The position numbers and the translations under genes were made by a program. Shown one piece after another: positions 40,841 through 50,156 of a stretch of DNA of 64,000 nucleotides. Source of the DNA: Terrabacter sp. Ter38 (GTDB lineage: Bacteria > Actinomycetota > Actinomycetes > Actinomycetales > Dermatophilaceae); contig NZ_JALJRZ010000006.1 in NCBI RefSeq assembly GCF_024519435.1, positions 248,001-312,000 of the forward strand. The letters run 5' to 3'. The notes below the pieces were generated by a model that made no database searches, was not told the DNA's origin, and was given only the letters and a program-made list of their open reading frames with translations. The number at the start of each line of letters is the position of its first letter. The stretch's first letter is position 1.

Positions 40841-43800
40841 TCATGGGAGTCCGAGCAGGTCACGCACCTCGTCGGCCGTGATGGCGCCGGAGAGCGAGCC
40901 GCCCTCGTCGACGACCCGCTGGAAGAGGTCGCGCTTGCGCTCCTGGAGGGCGACGACCTTCTCCTCGATGGTGCCGGCCGACACCAGGCGGTAGACGGTG
41001 ACGGGACGGCTCTGCCCGATGCGGTGGGCACGGTCGATGGCCTGCGCCTCGGCTGCGGGGTTCCACCACGGGTCGAGGACGTAGACGTAGTCGGCCTCGG
41101 TCAGCGTCAGCCCGAACCCGCCGGCCTTGAGACTGATGAGGAACGCGACGGCATCGCCCTCGCGGAAGCCCCGGACGACCGCCTGGCGGTCGGTCGTCGA
41201 TCCGTCGAGGTAGGCCGTCGCGAGCCCCGCGCGTGTCAGCGCGGTCTCGACACGGCGCAGGAAGCCGGTGAACTGGCTGAAGACGAGGGCGCGGTGGCCC
41301 TCGGCGGCGAGCTCGCGCAGCTGGTCGACGAGGAACTCGATCTTGGCCGCGGTGGCCTTGCCGGCGTGGACCTCGTCGACGAGGACCGGGTCGAGGGCGA
41401 GCTGGCGCAGTCGGGTCAGCGCGGCGAGGATCGCGACGCGGTTGGACTCGGGGTCGTCGAGCAGACCGAGGACGCGCTGCCGCTCGCGCTGGAGGTGCTG
41501 GTCGTAGATGTGCCGGTGGACCGGGTGCGGGTCGAGGGCCATGACCTGGATCTGCTTGGGTGGCAGGTCGATCGCCACCTGCTCCTTGGTGCGGCGCAGC
41601 ATGAGGGGCCGGATGCGGCGGCGGAGCAGGTCGAGCAGCTCCGGGCGCTCGCCGGACTCGATGGGCTTGCGATAGCTCTTCGTGAAGACGTCGGGACGCG
41701 GGTAGAGCCCGGGGGCCGTCAGGGAGAGCAGCGACCAGAGATCCATGAGGGAGTTCTCGAGCGGCGTGCCGGTGACGGCGACGGTGAAGGGCGCCCCGAG
41801 CCGACGGACCGCGACGTGGGTCTTGGCCTGGCGGTTCTTGACGAACTGGGCCTCGTCGAGCACGACCCCACCCCACCGCACGCCGTGGAAGGCGGCGTCG
41901 TCGAGGCGCAGGACGGCATACGACGTGATGACGACCTCGGCGCCGGCGACGGTGTCGGCGAGGGTGACCCCGCGCTTGCGCTCGGTGGCCGTGACGGCGA
42001 CCGCCGCGAGGTGCGGCGCAAACGTCTCGAGCTCGCCCATCCACGTGCCGACGACGCTCGTCGGGGCCACGACGAGGACCGGCCCACGCGCTTCCGGACC
42101 GGCGTCGCCGAGCTCGCCGCGGTCGTGCGCGCGCACGAGGGCCGCGATGACCTGGAGCGTCTTGCCGAGCCCCATGTCGTCGGCGAGGATGCCGCCGATG
42201 CGGGCGTCCCAGAGGCGCGCGAGCCAGCGGTAGCCGTCGAGCTGGTAGGGACGCAGGGTCGCCCGCAGGTCGGGTGGCACCTGGGCGAGCGGCCCGGACT
42301 CGAGGGAACCGAGCGCCTCGACGTTGGCCGCCCAGCGCGCGCTCTGCTCGTCGACGACGCCGAGGGCCACGAGGTCGTCCCAGAGGTCGGCGTGGTGCGC
42401 GCTGAGGCGGAGTCCGCCCGTCTCGGGGTCGGCGATGTCGCGGGCCTCCTCGATGAGGTCGCGCAGCCGGTGCAGCTCGGGCCGGTCGAGCCGGAAGAAC
42501 GCGCCGGACTCGAGGAGCATGATCTCGTCGCCACGCGCGAGCGCGCCGAAGAGCGGCTCGAAGGGCACGTCCTCGCCGTCGACCTCGACGGAGACCCGCA
42601 GGTCGAACCAGTCGCCGGGCTCGGCCTCAGCCTGCTCACGCCGCTCGCCCGTGCCCAGCCGGACGACAGGAGCCGACGTGACCTCCTCGTAGGCCGGGAC
42701 GTCGCCGTCGACCTCGACGGTGACGTGCTCGTCGGACTCGAGCAGGGGCAGCGTGTCGACGACGAACCGCGCGGCCGGCATGCCGGTGAGGACGACGCGC
42801 GGCACGAGGTAGGCGTGACCGCCGAGGTCGGCGCGCAGCGCACCGGGGACCGAGCGGAGCGACGTCGCAGCCTGCACCGCGGCGGCCTCGGCGTCCCGGT
42901 CACGGCCTCCCACGGTGCCGAAGCGCGCCGTCGTGAAGGGCCGCGGCGTGCCGTCGTAGGCGTGGCTCAGGTCGAGGCGCAGCTCGCCGGGGACGTCGCT
43001 GACGACCCGGACGTGGACGGTGACGACCTCGGGCTGGACGTCCTCGGGCAGCTCGGGCGCCGGCAGGGGAACCTCGGAGCGCACTCGCAGCCGCTGGCGC
43101 AGGCCCGGGACGACCGAGCGCAGGAAGCGGCCCCGCTCGTCGGCCGGCACCCGCAGGCCGGCGAGCGCGGAGGCGAGGGCGTCGGGACCGAGGTCGAGGT
43201 CCTGGTCGAGGGGCACGAAGGTCAGGGAGTCGTCGTCACCCTCGACGGCGACGGCGTGCACCGGGTCACCGAGGTAGAGCCGCTCGCCGCTGGCCCCGGC
43301 CGGCATCCCCTCGATGTCGACGTCGAGGTCGAGGTCACCGCTGCCGTCGGGCGCCCGCTTGACGAGGAGCACGAGCGTGGCCGCGTCGTCGGCGACGCGG
43401 ACCGGGCCGGTGACGCCCTCGCCGGGCAGCACCTCGATGCCGGCCGCGCGGGCCTCGCGCAGCAGCGGCCAGACCTCGGGGCTCGCGTCGAGAGAGAGCG
43501 GCGGCGTCGCGGAGAAGTACGTCGTGCCGCCCGAGCCGTGCCGGGCGACGTCGTGCAGGCGCCCCATGATGCGCTCGTGCTCGGGCAGGAAGCGGATGCC
43601 GACGCGCCACTGGGGCAACGCGTCGTGCCACGAGAGGGTGCGGTGCCACGTGCCAGCGCGGGTCCAGCGGGTCGGTCGGAGGCCGTAGCTGAGCTCGGGG
43701 ACCCCTCTCCGCCCCCGCTGGTCGCGGTAGACGGTGTCGACGAAGAGGCCGGCCGGCATGAGGTCGCCCCGCGGCTCTGGCCGCTCGGCGACCGGGGACG

Positions 43801-44260
43801 GCTCGACGGCCCGCGGCCGGACGTGACCGAACACGTCGGACCAGTGCGGCGGCACGACGAGCGGCGCTGGCTCGGCTGCAGCCGGCTCGACGGCGCCCTC
43901 GCCCTCGGCCGGCGGCCGCGGCTCGACGACCTTGCCCCGAGCGACGTCGCGCGCCGTGAGCATGAGCGCCACGACGTGCTTGCAGTCGCTGCGGACCGGG
44001 CAGCTGCACGTGCCGCTCCAGAGGTGCGAGCGCCCCTTCGGGTGCGGTCGGGCCTCGATGAAGGTCTGGTAGGTCTCGTGGCCGCTGCCCTCGATGGTGC
44101 CGAGCAGCATGAGCCCGTCGGGGCGGGTGGCGAGCGAGCGCACCCGGCGCTCGGCGGCATACGCCTGCCCGCGCTCGAAGGTGCGCGTGCCGACCTGCTG
44201 GGCGATGTCGGGGTCGGTGACATCACCCACCCACGTCGCCCGACCCACGCTCCACACCAC
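40841..44260 (-). CDS. SWIM zinc-finger SNF2-family helicase
   Basis: 1139 residues. N-terminal SWIM zinc finger with C85, C87, C93 and H95 (CSCPVRSDCKHVVAL), a middle region of bacterial SNF2-associated type (about 300-640), then the motor: DDMGLGKTLQVIAAL, VVAPTSVVGTWMGEL, DEAQFVKNRQAKTH, TGTPLENSLMDLWSLL, and the C-lobe ALVFSQFTGFLRRVE, GFGLTLTEADYV and RAHRIGQ. DEAQ instead of DEAH. A DNA-stimulated ATPase or remodeller, possibly in repair or transcription. GTG 44260 is chosen because TACAGT lies exactly six bases upstream; the frame continues upstream into the thioesterase gene. Confidence 0.92.
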   Translation of the reverse strand: MVWSVGRATWVGDVTDPDIAQQVGTRTFERGQAYAAERRVRSLATRPDGLMLLGTIEGSGHETYQTFIEARPHPKGRSHLWSGTCSCPVRSDCKHVVALMLTARDVARGKVVEPRPPAEGEGAVEPAAAEPAPLVVPPHWSDVFGHVRPRAVEPSPVAERPEPRGDLMPAGLFVDTVYRDQRGRRGVPELSYGLRPTRWTRAGTWHRTLSWHDALPQWRVGIRFLPEHERIMGRLHDVARHGSGGTTYFSATPPLSLDASPEVWPLLREARAAGIEVLPGEGVTGPVRVADDAATLVLLVKRAPDGSGDLDLDVDIEGMPAGASGERLYLGDPVHAVAVEGDDDSLTFVPLDQDLDLGPDALASALAGLRVPADERGRFLRSVVPGLRQRLRVRSEVPLPAPELPEDVQPEVVTVHVRVVSDVPGELRLDLSHAYDGTPRPFTTARFGTVGGRDRDAEAAAVQAATSLRSVPGALRADLGGHAYLVPRVVLTGMPAARFVVDTLPLLESDEHVTVEVDGDVPAYEEVTSAPVVRLGTGERREQAEAEPGDWFDLRVSVEVDGEDVPFEPLFGALARGDEIMLLESGAFFRLDRPELHRLRDLIEEARDIADPETGGLRLSAHHADLWDDLVALGVVDEQSARWAANVEALGSLESGPLAQVPPDLRATLRPYQLDGYRWLARLWDARIGGILADDMGLGKTLQVIAALVRAHDRGELGDAGPEARGPVLVVAPTSVVGTWMGELETFAPHLAAVAVTATERKRGVTLADTVAGAEVVITSYAVLRLDDAAFHGVRWGGVVLDEAQFVKNRQAKTHVAVRRLGAPFTVAVTGTPLENSLMDLWSLLSLTAPGLYPRPDVFTKSYRKPIESGERPELLDLLRRRIRPLMLRRTKEQVAIDLPPKQIQVMALDPHPVHRHIYDQHLQRERQRVLGLLDDPESNRVAILAALTRLRQLALDPVLVDEVHAGKATAAKIEFLVDQLRELAAEGHRALVFSQFTGFLRRVETALTRAGLATAYLDGSTTDRQAVVRGFREGDAVAFLISLKAGGFGLTLTEADYVYVLDPWWNPAAEAQAIDRAHRIGQSRPVTVYRLVSAGTIEEKVVALQERKRDLFQRVVDEGGSLSGAITADEVRDLLGLP

Positions 44261-44327
44261 CCGAGCACTGTACGTTCGCCCGCCGACACCCCCGGGCGTC
44301 GTCCACAGGGTCGGGCAGGATGGGCGC
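44261..44327. promoter_or_regulatory. Divergent leaderless promoters, SWIM-SNF2 and thioesterase
   Basis: 67 bases between starts. TACAGT (44267-44272, minus) stands six bases before GTG 44260. CAGGAT (44316-44321, plus) stands six bases before ATG 44328. Confidence 0.5.
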
Positions 44328-44810
44328 ATGCCCGGCACGCCCGATCCCCGCGAGCTGACGCTCGCCGACTTCCCGGTCCACCGTCCCGTCACGACCCGGT
44401 GGAGCGACAACGACATGTACGGCCACCTCAACAACGCCGTCTACTACGAGCTGTTCGACTCGGCGATCAACGGGTGGCAGGCCGAACACGTGACGGTCGA
44501 CCCGATGACCGACGCGACCCAGGGCGTCGTCGCCGAGTCGTCGTGCGCCTTCTACGCGGAGGTGGCGTTCCCGGCGCCGCTCGTCGTGGGCGTCCGCGTC
44601 GCCCGGCTGGGACGCAGCAGCGTCACCTACGAGCTCGGCCTCTTCGTCGACCCGGAGCGCAGCGTGTCGCCCGACCCCGCGATCAAGGCGCTCGGTCGCT
44701 GGGTGCACGTCGAGATCGACGCCGCCACCCGCCGCCCGACCCCCATCCCCGACCACCTCCGCACCCTGATGGAGACGGCGGTGGTGTCGCACGAGGGCAG
44801 CCCCGCATGA
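44328..44810 (+). CDS. Hotdog-fold acyl-CoA thioesterase (4-HBT type)
   Basis: 160 residues. The catalytic 4-hydroxybenzoyl-CoA-thioesterase-like motif is TTRWSDNDMYGHLNNAVYYELFDSAI, with the Asp/His-Asn region typical of the fold. The second half has the strands SSCAFYAEVAFPAPLVVGVRVARLG and GRWVHVEID. It hydrolyses acyl-CoA of unknown chain. ATG 44328; the stop overlaps the next gene by four bases (ATGA). Confidence 0.9.
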   Translation: MPGTPDPRELTLADFPVHRPVTTRWSDNDMYGHLNNAVYYELFDSAINGWQAEHVTVDPMTDATQGVVAESSCAFYAEVAFPAPLVVGVRVARLGRSSVTYELGLFVDPERSVSPDPAIKALGRWVHVEIDAATRRPTPIPDHLRTLMETAVVSHEGSPA

Positions 44811-45277
44811 GCGACGGTCCCCTCGAGGAGACGTGGGAGTCGTGGACGTCCCGCGTCGCCGCCGACCTCGCCGTGCTCGTCGACGACGACTGGCTGACCT
44901 TCACCGTCCACGTGCCGTCACAGGCATCGAGCACGTATGCCGCCGAGCGGTCTCCGCGATCGTGGCGTCGGGGGGGCGCGCGGGCGGCTTCCCCGGCTCG
45001 GGTGCCCGACGTCTTCCTGCAGGCGCGGCGGCTCGAGGGCGTGCTCGCGCTCGAGTGCATCGGCGACACGGAGTTCGAGGGCCTGACCGACCTGACGCGC
45101 GAGGCGCAGGAGGCACTGGTCGGGCTCGGATGGATGCGCGACGGCGACGAGCCTGAGTTCAGCCGGGCATTCGAGGGCGCAGCCGAGGCGGCCGAGCTGC
45201 TCCGCGCGAGCCTCGCGCAGGTGCTGGGTGCCGCCACCCCGGCCGACGTCGACATCCGGCGGGCGCCGCGTCCGTGA
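44807..45277 (+). CDS. Small acidic protein, possibly YbjN/TY-chaperone-like
   Basis: 156 residues. WESWTSRVAADLAVLVDDDWLTFTV, a central basic stretch (RSPRSWRRGGARA), VPDVFLQARRLEGVLALECIGDTEF, then LTDLTREAQEALVGLGWMRD and a helical tail. The order of strands and helices recalls the T3SS-chaperone/YbjN-like TY-Chap proteins of actinobacteria, but I am not certain. It is translationally coupled to the thioesterase. Confidence 0.6.
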   Translation: MSDGPLEETWESWTSRVAADLAVLVDDDWLTFTVHVPSQASSTYAAERSPRSWRRGGARAASPARVPDVFLQARRLEGVLALECIGDTEFEGLTDLTREAQEALVGLGWMRDGDEPEFSRAFEGAAEAAELLRASLAQVLGAATPADVDIRRAPRP

Positions 45278-45478
45278 CCCACGGAACGCGTCTACATCAC
45301 GTTCACGGCCCTCGCGGTGGTGCTCGCCCAGCGCGAGCACGCCGAGTCCCCGGGCCGTGTGGCGTTCGTGCTGTTCATCACCGTCATCGGGACGCTGCTG
45401 GCGGTGGCCGGCGTCTGGACCCTGGAAGGGGCGCTGCGGGCGTCGAGCATCGCGCTCGTCGCCGCGCGCCGGGTGCCG
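45278..45478 (+). pseudogene. Remnant of a small membrane-protein gene
   Basis: Right after the preceding stop, one frame reads ERVYITFTALAVVLAQ and GRVAFVLFITVIGTLLAVAGVWTL: two membrane helices of good protein character. There is no start codon before the first helix (the frame begins at the upstream TGA) and the sequence loses protein character after about 45478. It looks like the N-terminal part of a gene that lost its start and its 3' end. Longer frames across it (45274-45543) are not protein-like. Confidence 0.5.
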
Positions 45479-45491
45479 CTGGGGCGACGGG

Positions 45492-46310
45492 TCAGTGGCC
45501 GGCGGCGACCCGCTTCGCCGCGCGCTTCATGACCGCCGTGTAGGCAGGTCGGGCGAAGCGCTTGGCACGCCAGGCGACGTGTCCGTCACGGTCGGTGAGG
45601 ATGACGTCGCGGCGGGCGTCGATGCCGCGCACGACGATGGAGGCGATCTCGTCGGCGGTGCGCTTCGAGCCGCTGACCATCTTCTTGCCGGCCTCCTCCA
45701 TCTCGGTGTCGGCACCCTGGAACGACGAGCCGAGGTTCGTCCGGAAGAACGACGGGCAGATGACCGACACGTCAATGCCGTGCGGCGCGAGCTCGTGCGA
45801 GAGGGTCTCGCTCAGGGCGACGACGCCGGCCTTGACGGTGTTGTAGGCCGACATGCCCGGGGCGTGGACGAGGCCGGCGAGCGAGGCGGTGTTGACGATG
45901 TGGCCGCTGCCCTGCTCCTTGAGGAGCGGCGTGAAGGTGCGGCAGCCCCGGACGACGCCCAGCAGGTTGATGTCGACGATCCAGCGCCACTCGTCCATCG
46001 TCGCGACGTCGATGCGGCCGCCCGCGGCGACGCCGGCGTTGTTGACGAGCAGGTCGAGCCCACCCCACTTCTCGCGCACGTGGGCGAGGGCCGCGGACCA
46101 CGCCTCGTCGCTGCGCACGTCGAGGGGGAGGTACGCCGCCGCGTCCGGGAGCGCGTCGGGACGGTCCGTCGCCACGTCGGTCGCGAGCACGTGGTCGCCG
46201 CGGGCGACGAGGGCCCGGACGAGCGCCAGGCCGAGACCGGAGGCACCGCCGGTGACGAGGACGCGGCGGGGGGACGTGGGGGCGGACGCGCGGAGCGAGC
46301 GGGACGGCAT
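45492..46310 (-). CDS. Short-chain dehydrogenase/reductase
   Basis: 272 residues, classical SDR. Cofactor motif TGGASGLG, NNAG in LLVNNAGVAAGG, active-site Ser in IVNTASLAGLVHAPGMSAYNTVKAG with the YxxxK pair, and an Asp after the second strand (LATDVA), which favours NAD(H). C-terminal extension ends in Lys/Arg-rich helices. ATG 46310 lies within a copy of the GTATGCC motif; a TTG at 46319 would add three residues. It follows the quinone-oxidoreductase gene by ten bases, so the two form an operon. Confidence 0.9.
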   Translation of the reverse strand: MPSRSLRASAPTSPRRVLVTGGASGLGLALVRALVARGDHVLATDVATDRPDALPDAAAYLPLDVRSDEAWSAALAHVREKWGGLDLLVNNAGVAAGGRIDVATMDEWRWIVDINLLGVVRGCRTFTPLLKEQGSGHIVNTASLAGLVHAPGMSAYNTVKAGVVALSETLSHELAPHGIDVSVICPSFFRTNLGSSFQGADTEMEEAGKKMVSGSKRTADEIASIVVRGIDARRDVILTDRDGHVAWRAKRFARPAYTAVMKRAAKRVAAGH

Positions 46311-46320
46311 ACGCCCCAAC

Positions 46321-47292
46321 CTAGTGGCGGACGGTGAGGGTCACCTTGCCGTGGGCGCGGCGCTCGTCGATCTCGGTGAGGGCGGCAGCGACGTCGTCGA
46401 GCGGGTGGCGCGTGCCGATGGGCGGAGCGAGCGCCCCGCTCTCGAGGAGCGGGAGGATCGCGTCCCACTGGGTGCGCAGGTAGGTCGGGTCTGGCATCCA
46501 GAAGGCACCCCAGCCGACGCCGACGACGCTGAGGTTGCCCAGGAGCAGCCGGTTGACCTTCACCTCGGGGATCTGCCCAGCGGTGAAGCCGATGACGAGC
46601 AGGCGGCCCTCGGGCGCGAGGCTGCGGAGGCTGTCGGTGAAGCGGTCGCCGCCCACCGGATCGACGACGACGTCGACGCCGCGTCCGCCCGTGAGCTCCT
46701 TCGCGGCCGCGAGGAAGCCGTCGGCCAGGACGACGTGGTGGGCGCCGGCCGCGCGGGAGGTCTCGATCTTGTCGTCGGACGACACGACGGCGATGACGCG
46801 GGCGTCCATGGCCCGCGCCAGCTGGATGGCGGCGGTGCCGATGCCGCCCGCGGCGCCGTGGACGAGGACGGTCTCGCCGCGCTCGAGCTGGCCGCGGCGG
46901 GTCAGGGCGAAGTGGACGGTGAGGTAGTTCATCGGCAGGGCGGCGCCGGTCTCGAACGAGACGGCGTCGGGCAACGGGAAGACCATCGCCTCGGGCACGG
47001 CGACCGTCTCGGCGAACGCGCCGAGGACCGGGAACGCCGCGACGCGGTCGCCGACGCCGAAGGCGCTGCCCTCGGCGACCTCGCGCACGACGCCGGCGCA
47101 CTCGGCGCCGGGGACGAAGGGCAGCTCAGGACGCATCTGGTAGAGCCCGCGGCTCATGAGGACGTCGGGGAAGCTGACCCCCGCCTCGTGGACGTCGACG
47201 AGGACGTGGCCCGGGGCCAGGGCGGGCTCGTCGACCTCGCCGACCGTGACGGACGACGGCCCGTCGAGGGTCGTGACTCGTGCGGCGCGCAT
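46321..47292 (-). CDS. NADPH:quinone oxidoreductase (zinc-free MDR)
   Basis: 323 residues, medium-chain reductase of the QOR type. Features: GVSFPDVLMSRGLYQMRPELPFVPGAECAGVV, nucleotide-binding HGAAGGIGTAAIQLARAM, VVDPVGGDRFTDSLRSL. No zinc-binding Cys cluster. It would reduce quinones or alpha,beta-unsaturated carbonyls. GAGGAG just before ATG 47292 sets the start; the longer frame upstream is not protein-like. First gene of the operon with the SDR. Confidence 0.9.
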   Translation of the reverse strand: MRAARVTTLDGPSSVTVGEVDEPALAPGHVLVDVHEAGVSFPDVLMSRGLYQMRPELPFVPGAECAGVVREVAEGSAFGVGDRVAAFPVLGAFAETVAVPEAMVFPLPDAVSFETGAALPMNYLTVHFALTRRGQLERGETVLVHGAAGGIGTAAIQLARAMDARVIAVVSSDDKIETSRAAGAHHVVLADGFLAAAKELTGGRGVDVVVDPVGGDRFTDSLRSLAPEGRLLVIGFTAGQIPEVKVNRLLLGNLSVVGVGWGAFWMPDPTYLRTQWDAILPLLESGALAPPIGTRHPLDDVAAALTEIDERRAHGKVTLTVRH

Positions 47293-47391
47293 GGGGCTCC
47301 TCATCATCGGTGGTGAGATCTCGACCCTAGCCGCCCGCAGGTCCACACTGGACGGGTCGGCAGACGCGTGCCGCGGGACCAGGAGACGACC

Positions 47392-47841
47392 ATGGGCGTG
47401 GCCAACCGGATGATGCGTGCGGGCAATGCGGCGCACGTGGCGCTCTACCGCCGTTTCGACGTCGGGTTCCTCCGCTCCGTCAAGGGCATGCCGGTCCTCC
47501 TGCTCACCGTGGCCGGCCGCTCGTCCGGCACCCTGCGGACGAGCCCGATCGGCTACTTCCTCGACGACGGGTCCTACGTCGTCTGCGGGAGCGCCGGCGG
47601 TGCCGCCGCGGAGCCCCAGTGGTTCCGCAACCTCCGGCACGCCGACACGGCCGTCATCGAGGTCGGCGACGAGCGGATCGAGGTGGACGTCGCGGTCGCG
47701 CACGGCGACGAGCGCGACCGCCTGTGGCGACGCCTCCTCGAGGTCGCGCCGTTCTTCGGCGGCTACGAGGCGAAGGCCGCCGGCCGCGTCATCCCGTTGG
47801 CCGCCCTGACCCCGAGGGCACCGGGGTCCGCGGCGCCGTGA
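47392..47841 (+). CDS. Deazaflavin (F420)-dependent nitroreductase-family protein (DUF385)
   Basis: 149 residues, split-barrel Ddn/DUF385 family. Signature strands: MPVLLLTVAGRSSGTLRTSPIGYFLDDGSYVVCGSAGG and PQWFRNLRHADTAVIEVG. Members use F420 to reduce quinones, nitro compounds or other substrates. AGGAG lies six bases before ATG 47392. The last 53 bases overlap the convergent GH3 gene, an unusually long tail-to-tail overlap that codes for protein on both strands. Confidence 0.9.
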   Translation: MGVANRMMRAGNAAHVALYRRFDVGFLRSVKGMPVLLLTVAGRSSGTLRTSPIGYFLDDGSYVVCGSAGGAAAEPQWFRNLRHADTAVIEVGDERIEVDVAVAHGDERDRLWRRLLEVAPFFGGYEAKAAGRVIPLAALTPRAPGSAAP

Positions 47842-50116
47842 TCGTGAAGGTCGACCGGAGCAGGTCGGCGTCGCGCGAGCTCGGTCCGACCCGGAGCTCG
47901 AACTCGCCGGGCTCCACGACGCGGCGTCCGGCCGCGTCGACGATGGAGCAGGCCGCGGCCGGGACCTCGACGCGGGTGGTGACCGACGCGCCCGGCGGGA
48001 CGGTGACCCGGCGGAACGCCTTGAGCTCCTTGGCTGCCCACGTGACGCTCGTGACGACGTCGGTCACGTAGGCCTGCACGACCTCGTATGCCGTCCGCTC
48101 GCCCGTGTTGGTCAGCGTCACCTCGGCGACCACGACGTCGTCGGGCGAGGGGTCGCTCGCCTCGAGGGTGAGGTGGGACCACTCGACGGTCGTGTAGGTC
48201 AGGCCGTCACCGAAGACGAACTGCGGCTCCTGGGTGAGGTCGGCGTAGCGGTGGCCGTGCTGGCCGCGCACCTGGTTGTAGTAGGTCGGCTGCTGTCCGA
48301 CGTGCCGCGGGATCGAGAGCGGCAGGCGCCCGGCGGGCTCGATGAGGCCGAGGACGAGCTCGGCGACGGCACGACCGCCGCGCATGCCGGGGCTGAAGGC
48401 CTCGATGACAGCGGCTGCCCGCAGGGCGCTGGGCGGCAGGACGTTGGGCTTGGAGTGGAGCAGCACGACGACGACGGGGACGCCGGTGCCGTCGAGCTCG
48501 TCGACGAGGGCGTCGAGCAGGGCGACCTGACCGCCCTGCAGGTCGAGCGTCGCCGTCGAACAGCCTTCTCCCGTCAGGGCGATCGTGTCACCGAGCACGA
48601 CGACGGCGAGGTCGGCGGCGCGCGCTGCAGCCACCGCGTCGGCAAGCTGGTCCGGGTCGACGGGCGCCGACGCGGACACCGGCGGACGGGGCTGCCCGTC
48701 GGGGAAGAGTGGTCCCTCGGGATCCGGCACGAGGGTCTCGATCTCGGCGCCACGAGCATGCGTGACGGTCCAGGTCGACGGGACGACGGCACGGAAGCCG
48801 TCGAGCACGGTCTCGACCGTCTCGCGCGGGTGCCCGTCGGGCATCCAGTCGACCTGCCCGGAGGCCCCGGCCCAGTCGCCGAGGTTGGCCTGCGGGTCGT
48901 CGGCATTCGGCCCGAGGACGGCCACGGTGCGCGGGGCGTCCGTGACGGCATACGGAAGCGTGCCGTCGTTGGTGAGGAGCACGAGCGAGCGGCGGGCGAC
49001 GTCGAGGTTGAGGGCGGCGTGCTCGGCGGAGCCGATGACGAGGCGCTGGCGCTCGGCGTCCGGTGACCGGGGGTTCTCGAAGAGACCGAGCTCGAGCTTG
49101 ACGCGCAGCACCCGCCGGGCGGCCTCGTCGATGGCGCGCTCGTCGAGCAGGCCACGGGCGACGGCCTCCTGGGCGGCCTCGAAGAACGCGGGGGTCGTCA
49201 TGACGAGGTCGTTGCCGGCGCGGACGGCGACCGTCGCGGCCTCGACGTCGTCGGCGCAGACCTTCTGCTCCCAGACCATCCGGCCGACGTTGTCCCAGTC
49301 GGTGACGAGGGTTCCGGTGAAGCCCCACTCCCCCTTGAGCACCTCGTCGAGGAGCCAGCCGTTCGCCGTGACGGGCACGCCGTCGATCGCCTGGTAGCCG
49401 AGCATGAAGGTGCGGCAGCCCTCCTGGACGGCCCGCTCGAACGGGGGCAGGAACCACGACGTCAGCTTGCGCCGGCTGAGGTCGGCCTCGCTCGCGTCGC
49501 GGCCGCCCTGGGTCTCGGAGTAGCCGGCGAAGTGCTTGGCGCACGCGAGGACGGCCGTCGGGTCCGTGAGGCCGTCGCCCTGGTAGCCCCGGATCATGGC
49601 CGCGCCGAGCTCCCCGATGAGGTGCGGGTCCTCGCCGAAGGTCTCGCCGACCCGTCCCCAGCGCAGGTCGCGGGTGATGCAGAGGACGGGCGAGAAGGTC
49701 CAGTGGATGCCGGTCGCCGACACCTCCACCGCCGTGACGCGTGCCGCCTGCTCGACGAGGCCGGGGTCCCACGAGCAGGCCATCCCGAGCTGGGTCGGGA
49801 AGATCGTCGCACCCGGCCAGAAGGAGTGGCCGTGGATGCAGTCGTCGGCGGTGAGGAGCGGGATGCCCAGACGTGTCCGGGCCGCGAGATCGATGGCGCG
49901 CGGCAGGTCGTCCGGGGAGGTGTGCAGGATCGAGCCGGCCAGCTTCGTGTGGATGATGTCGGTCAGGTCGCCGCGTGCGTCCAGCTGGAGCATCTGGCCG
50001 ACCTTCTCCGGCAGCGTCATCCGACCGATGAGGTCGTCGAGGCGCTCCTCCACGGAGAGCGACGGGTCGCGGTAGGGGGCGTCAGTGAGGTCAGCGGCGG
50101 CTGCGTCGTCGGGCAC
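47789..50116 (-). CDS. GH3 glycoside hydrolase (beta-glucosidase type)
   Basis: 775 residues, family 3. TIM barrel with PLLTADDCIHGHSFWPGATIFP, the KHF motif (194-196, ACAKHFAGYSETQGGRD), and nucleophile D273 in GTLVTDWDNVG. The alpha/beta sandwich has VVVLGDTIALTGEGCSTATLDL with the likely acid/base Glu. A fibronectin-III-like C-terminal domain ends the protein. No signal peptide, so probably intracellular. GTG 50116 has TAGCGT exactly six bases upstream, which fits a leaderless RNA. Confidence 0.93.
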   Translation of the reverse strand: MPDDAAAADLTDAPYRDPSLSVEERLDDLIGRMTLPEKVGQMLQLDARGDLTDIIHTKLAGSILHTSPDDLPRAIDLAARTRLGIPLLTADDCIHGHSFWPGATIFPTQLGMACSWDPGLVEQAARVTAVEVSATGIHWTFSPVLCITRDLRWGRVGETFGEDPHLIGELGAAMIRGYQGDGLTDPTAVLACAKHFAGYSETQGGRDASEADLSRRKLTSWFLPPFERAVQEGCRTFMLGYQAIDGVPVTANGWLLDEVLKGEWGFTGTLVTDWDNVGRMVWEQKVCADDVEAATVAVRAGNDLVMTTPAFFEAAQEAVARGLLDERAIDEAARRVLRVKLELGLFENPRSPDAERQRLVIGSAEHAALNLDVARRSLVLLTNDGTLPYAVTDAPRTVAVLGPNADDPQANLGDWAGASGQVDWMPDGHPRETVETVLDGFRAVVPSTWTVTHARGAEIETLVPDPEGPLFPDGQPRPPVSASAPVDPDQLADAVAAARAADLAVVVLGDTIALTGEGCSTATLDLQGGQVALLDALVDELDGTGVPVVVVLLHSKPNVLPPSALRAAAVIEAFSPGMRGGRAVAELVLGLIEPAGRLPLSIPRHVGQQPTYYNQVRGQHGHRYADLTQEPQFVFGDGLTYTTVEWSHLTLEASDPSPDDVVVAEVTLTNTGERTAYEVVQAYVTDVVTSVTWAAKELKAFRRVTVPPGASVTTRVEVPAAACSIVDAAGRRVVEPGEFELRVGPSSRDADLLRSTFTITAPRTPVPSGSGRPTG

Positions 50117-50156
50117 GTCCCGACGCTAGCCGACCCGACAGACCTAGGCTTGCAGG
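50117..50156. promoter_or_regulatory. Divergent leaderless promoters, GH3 and DUF4921
   Basis: Only 40 bases separate the starts. TAGCGT (50123-50128, minus) is six bases before GTG 50116, and TAGGCT (50145-50150, plus) is six bases before GTG 50157. There is no room for leaders on either side. Confidence 0.6.

Noticed and set aside
40574-44806. Very long plus-strand open frame over the SWIM-SNF2 gene
   Set aside because: It is the antisense shadow of the real gene: Glu/Arg/Gly/Leu-rich text without domains, while the minus strand has all SNF2 motifs. Only the last part (44807-45277) is a real gene in that frame.
45274-45543. 89-residue frame starting at the GTG that overlaps the preceding stop
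   Set aside because: Its translation is Arg/His/Gly-rich shadow text; the neighbouring frame has the membrane helices.
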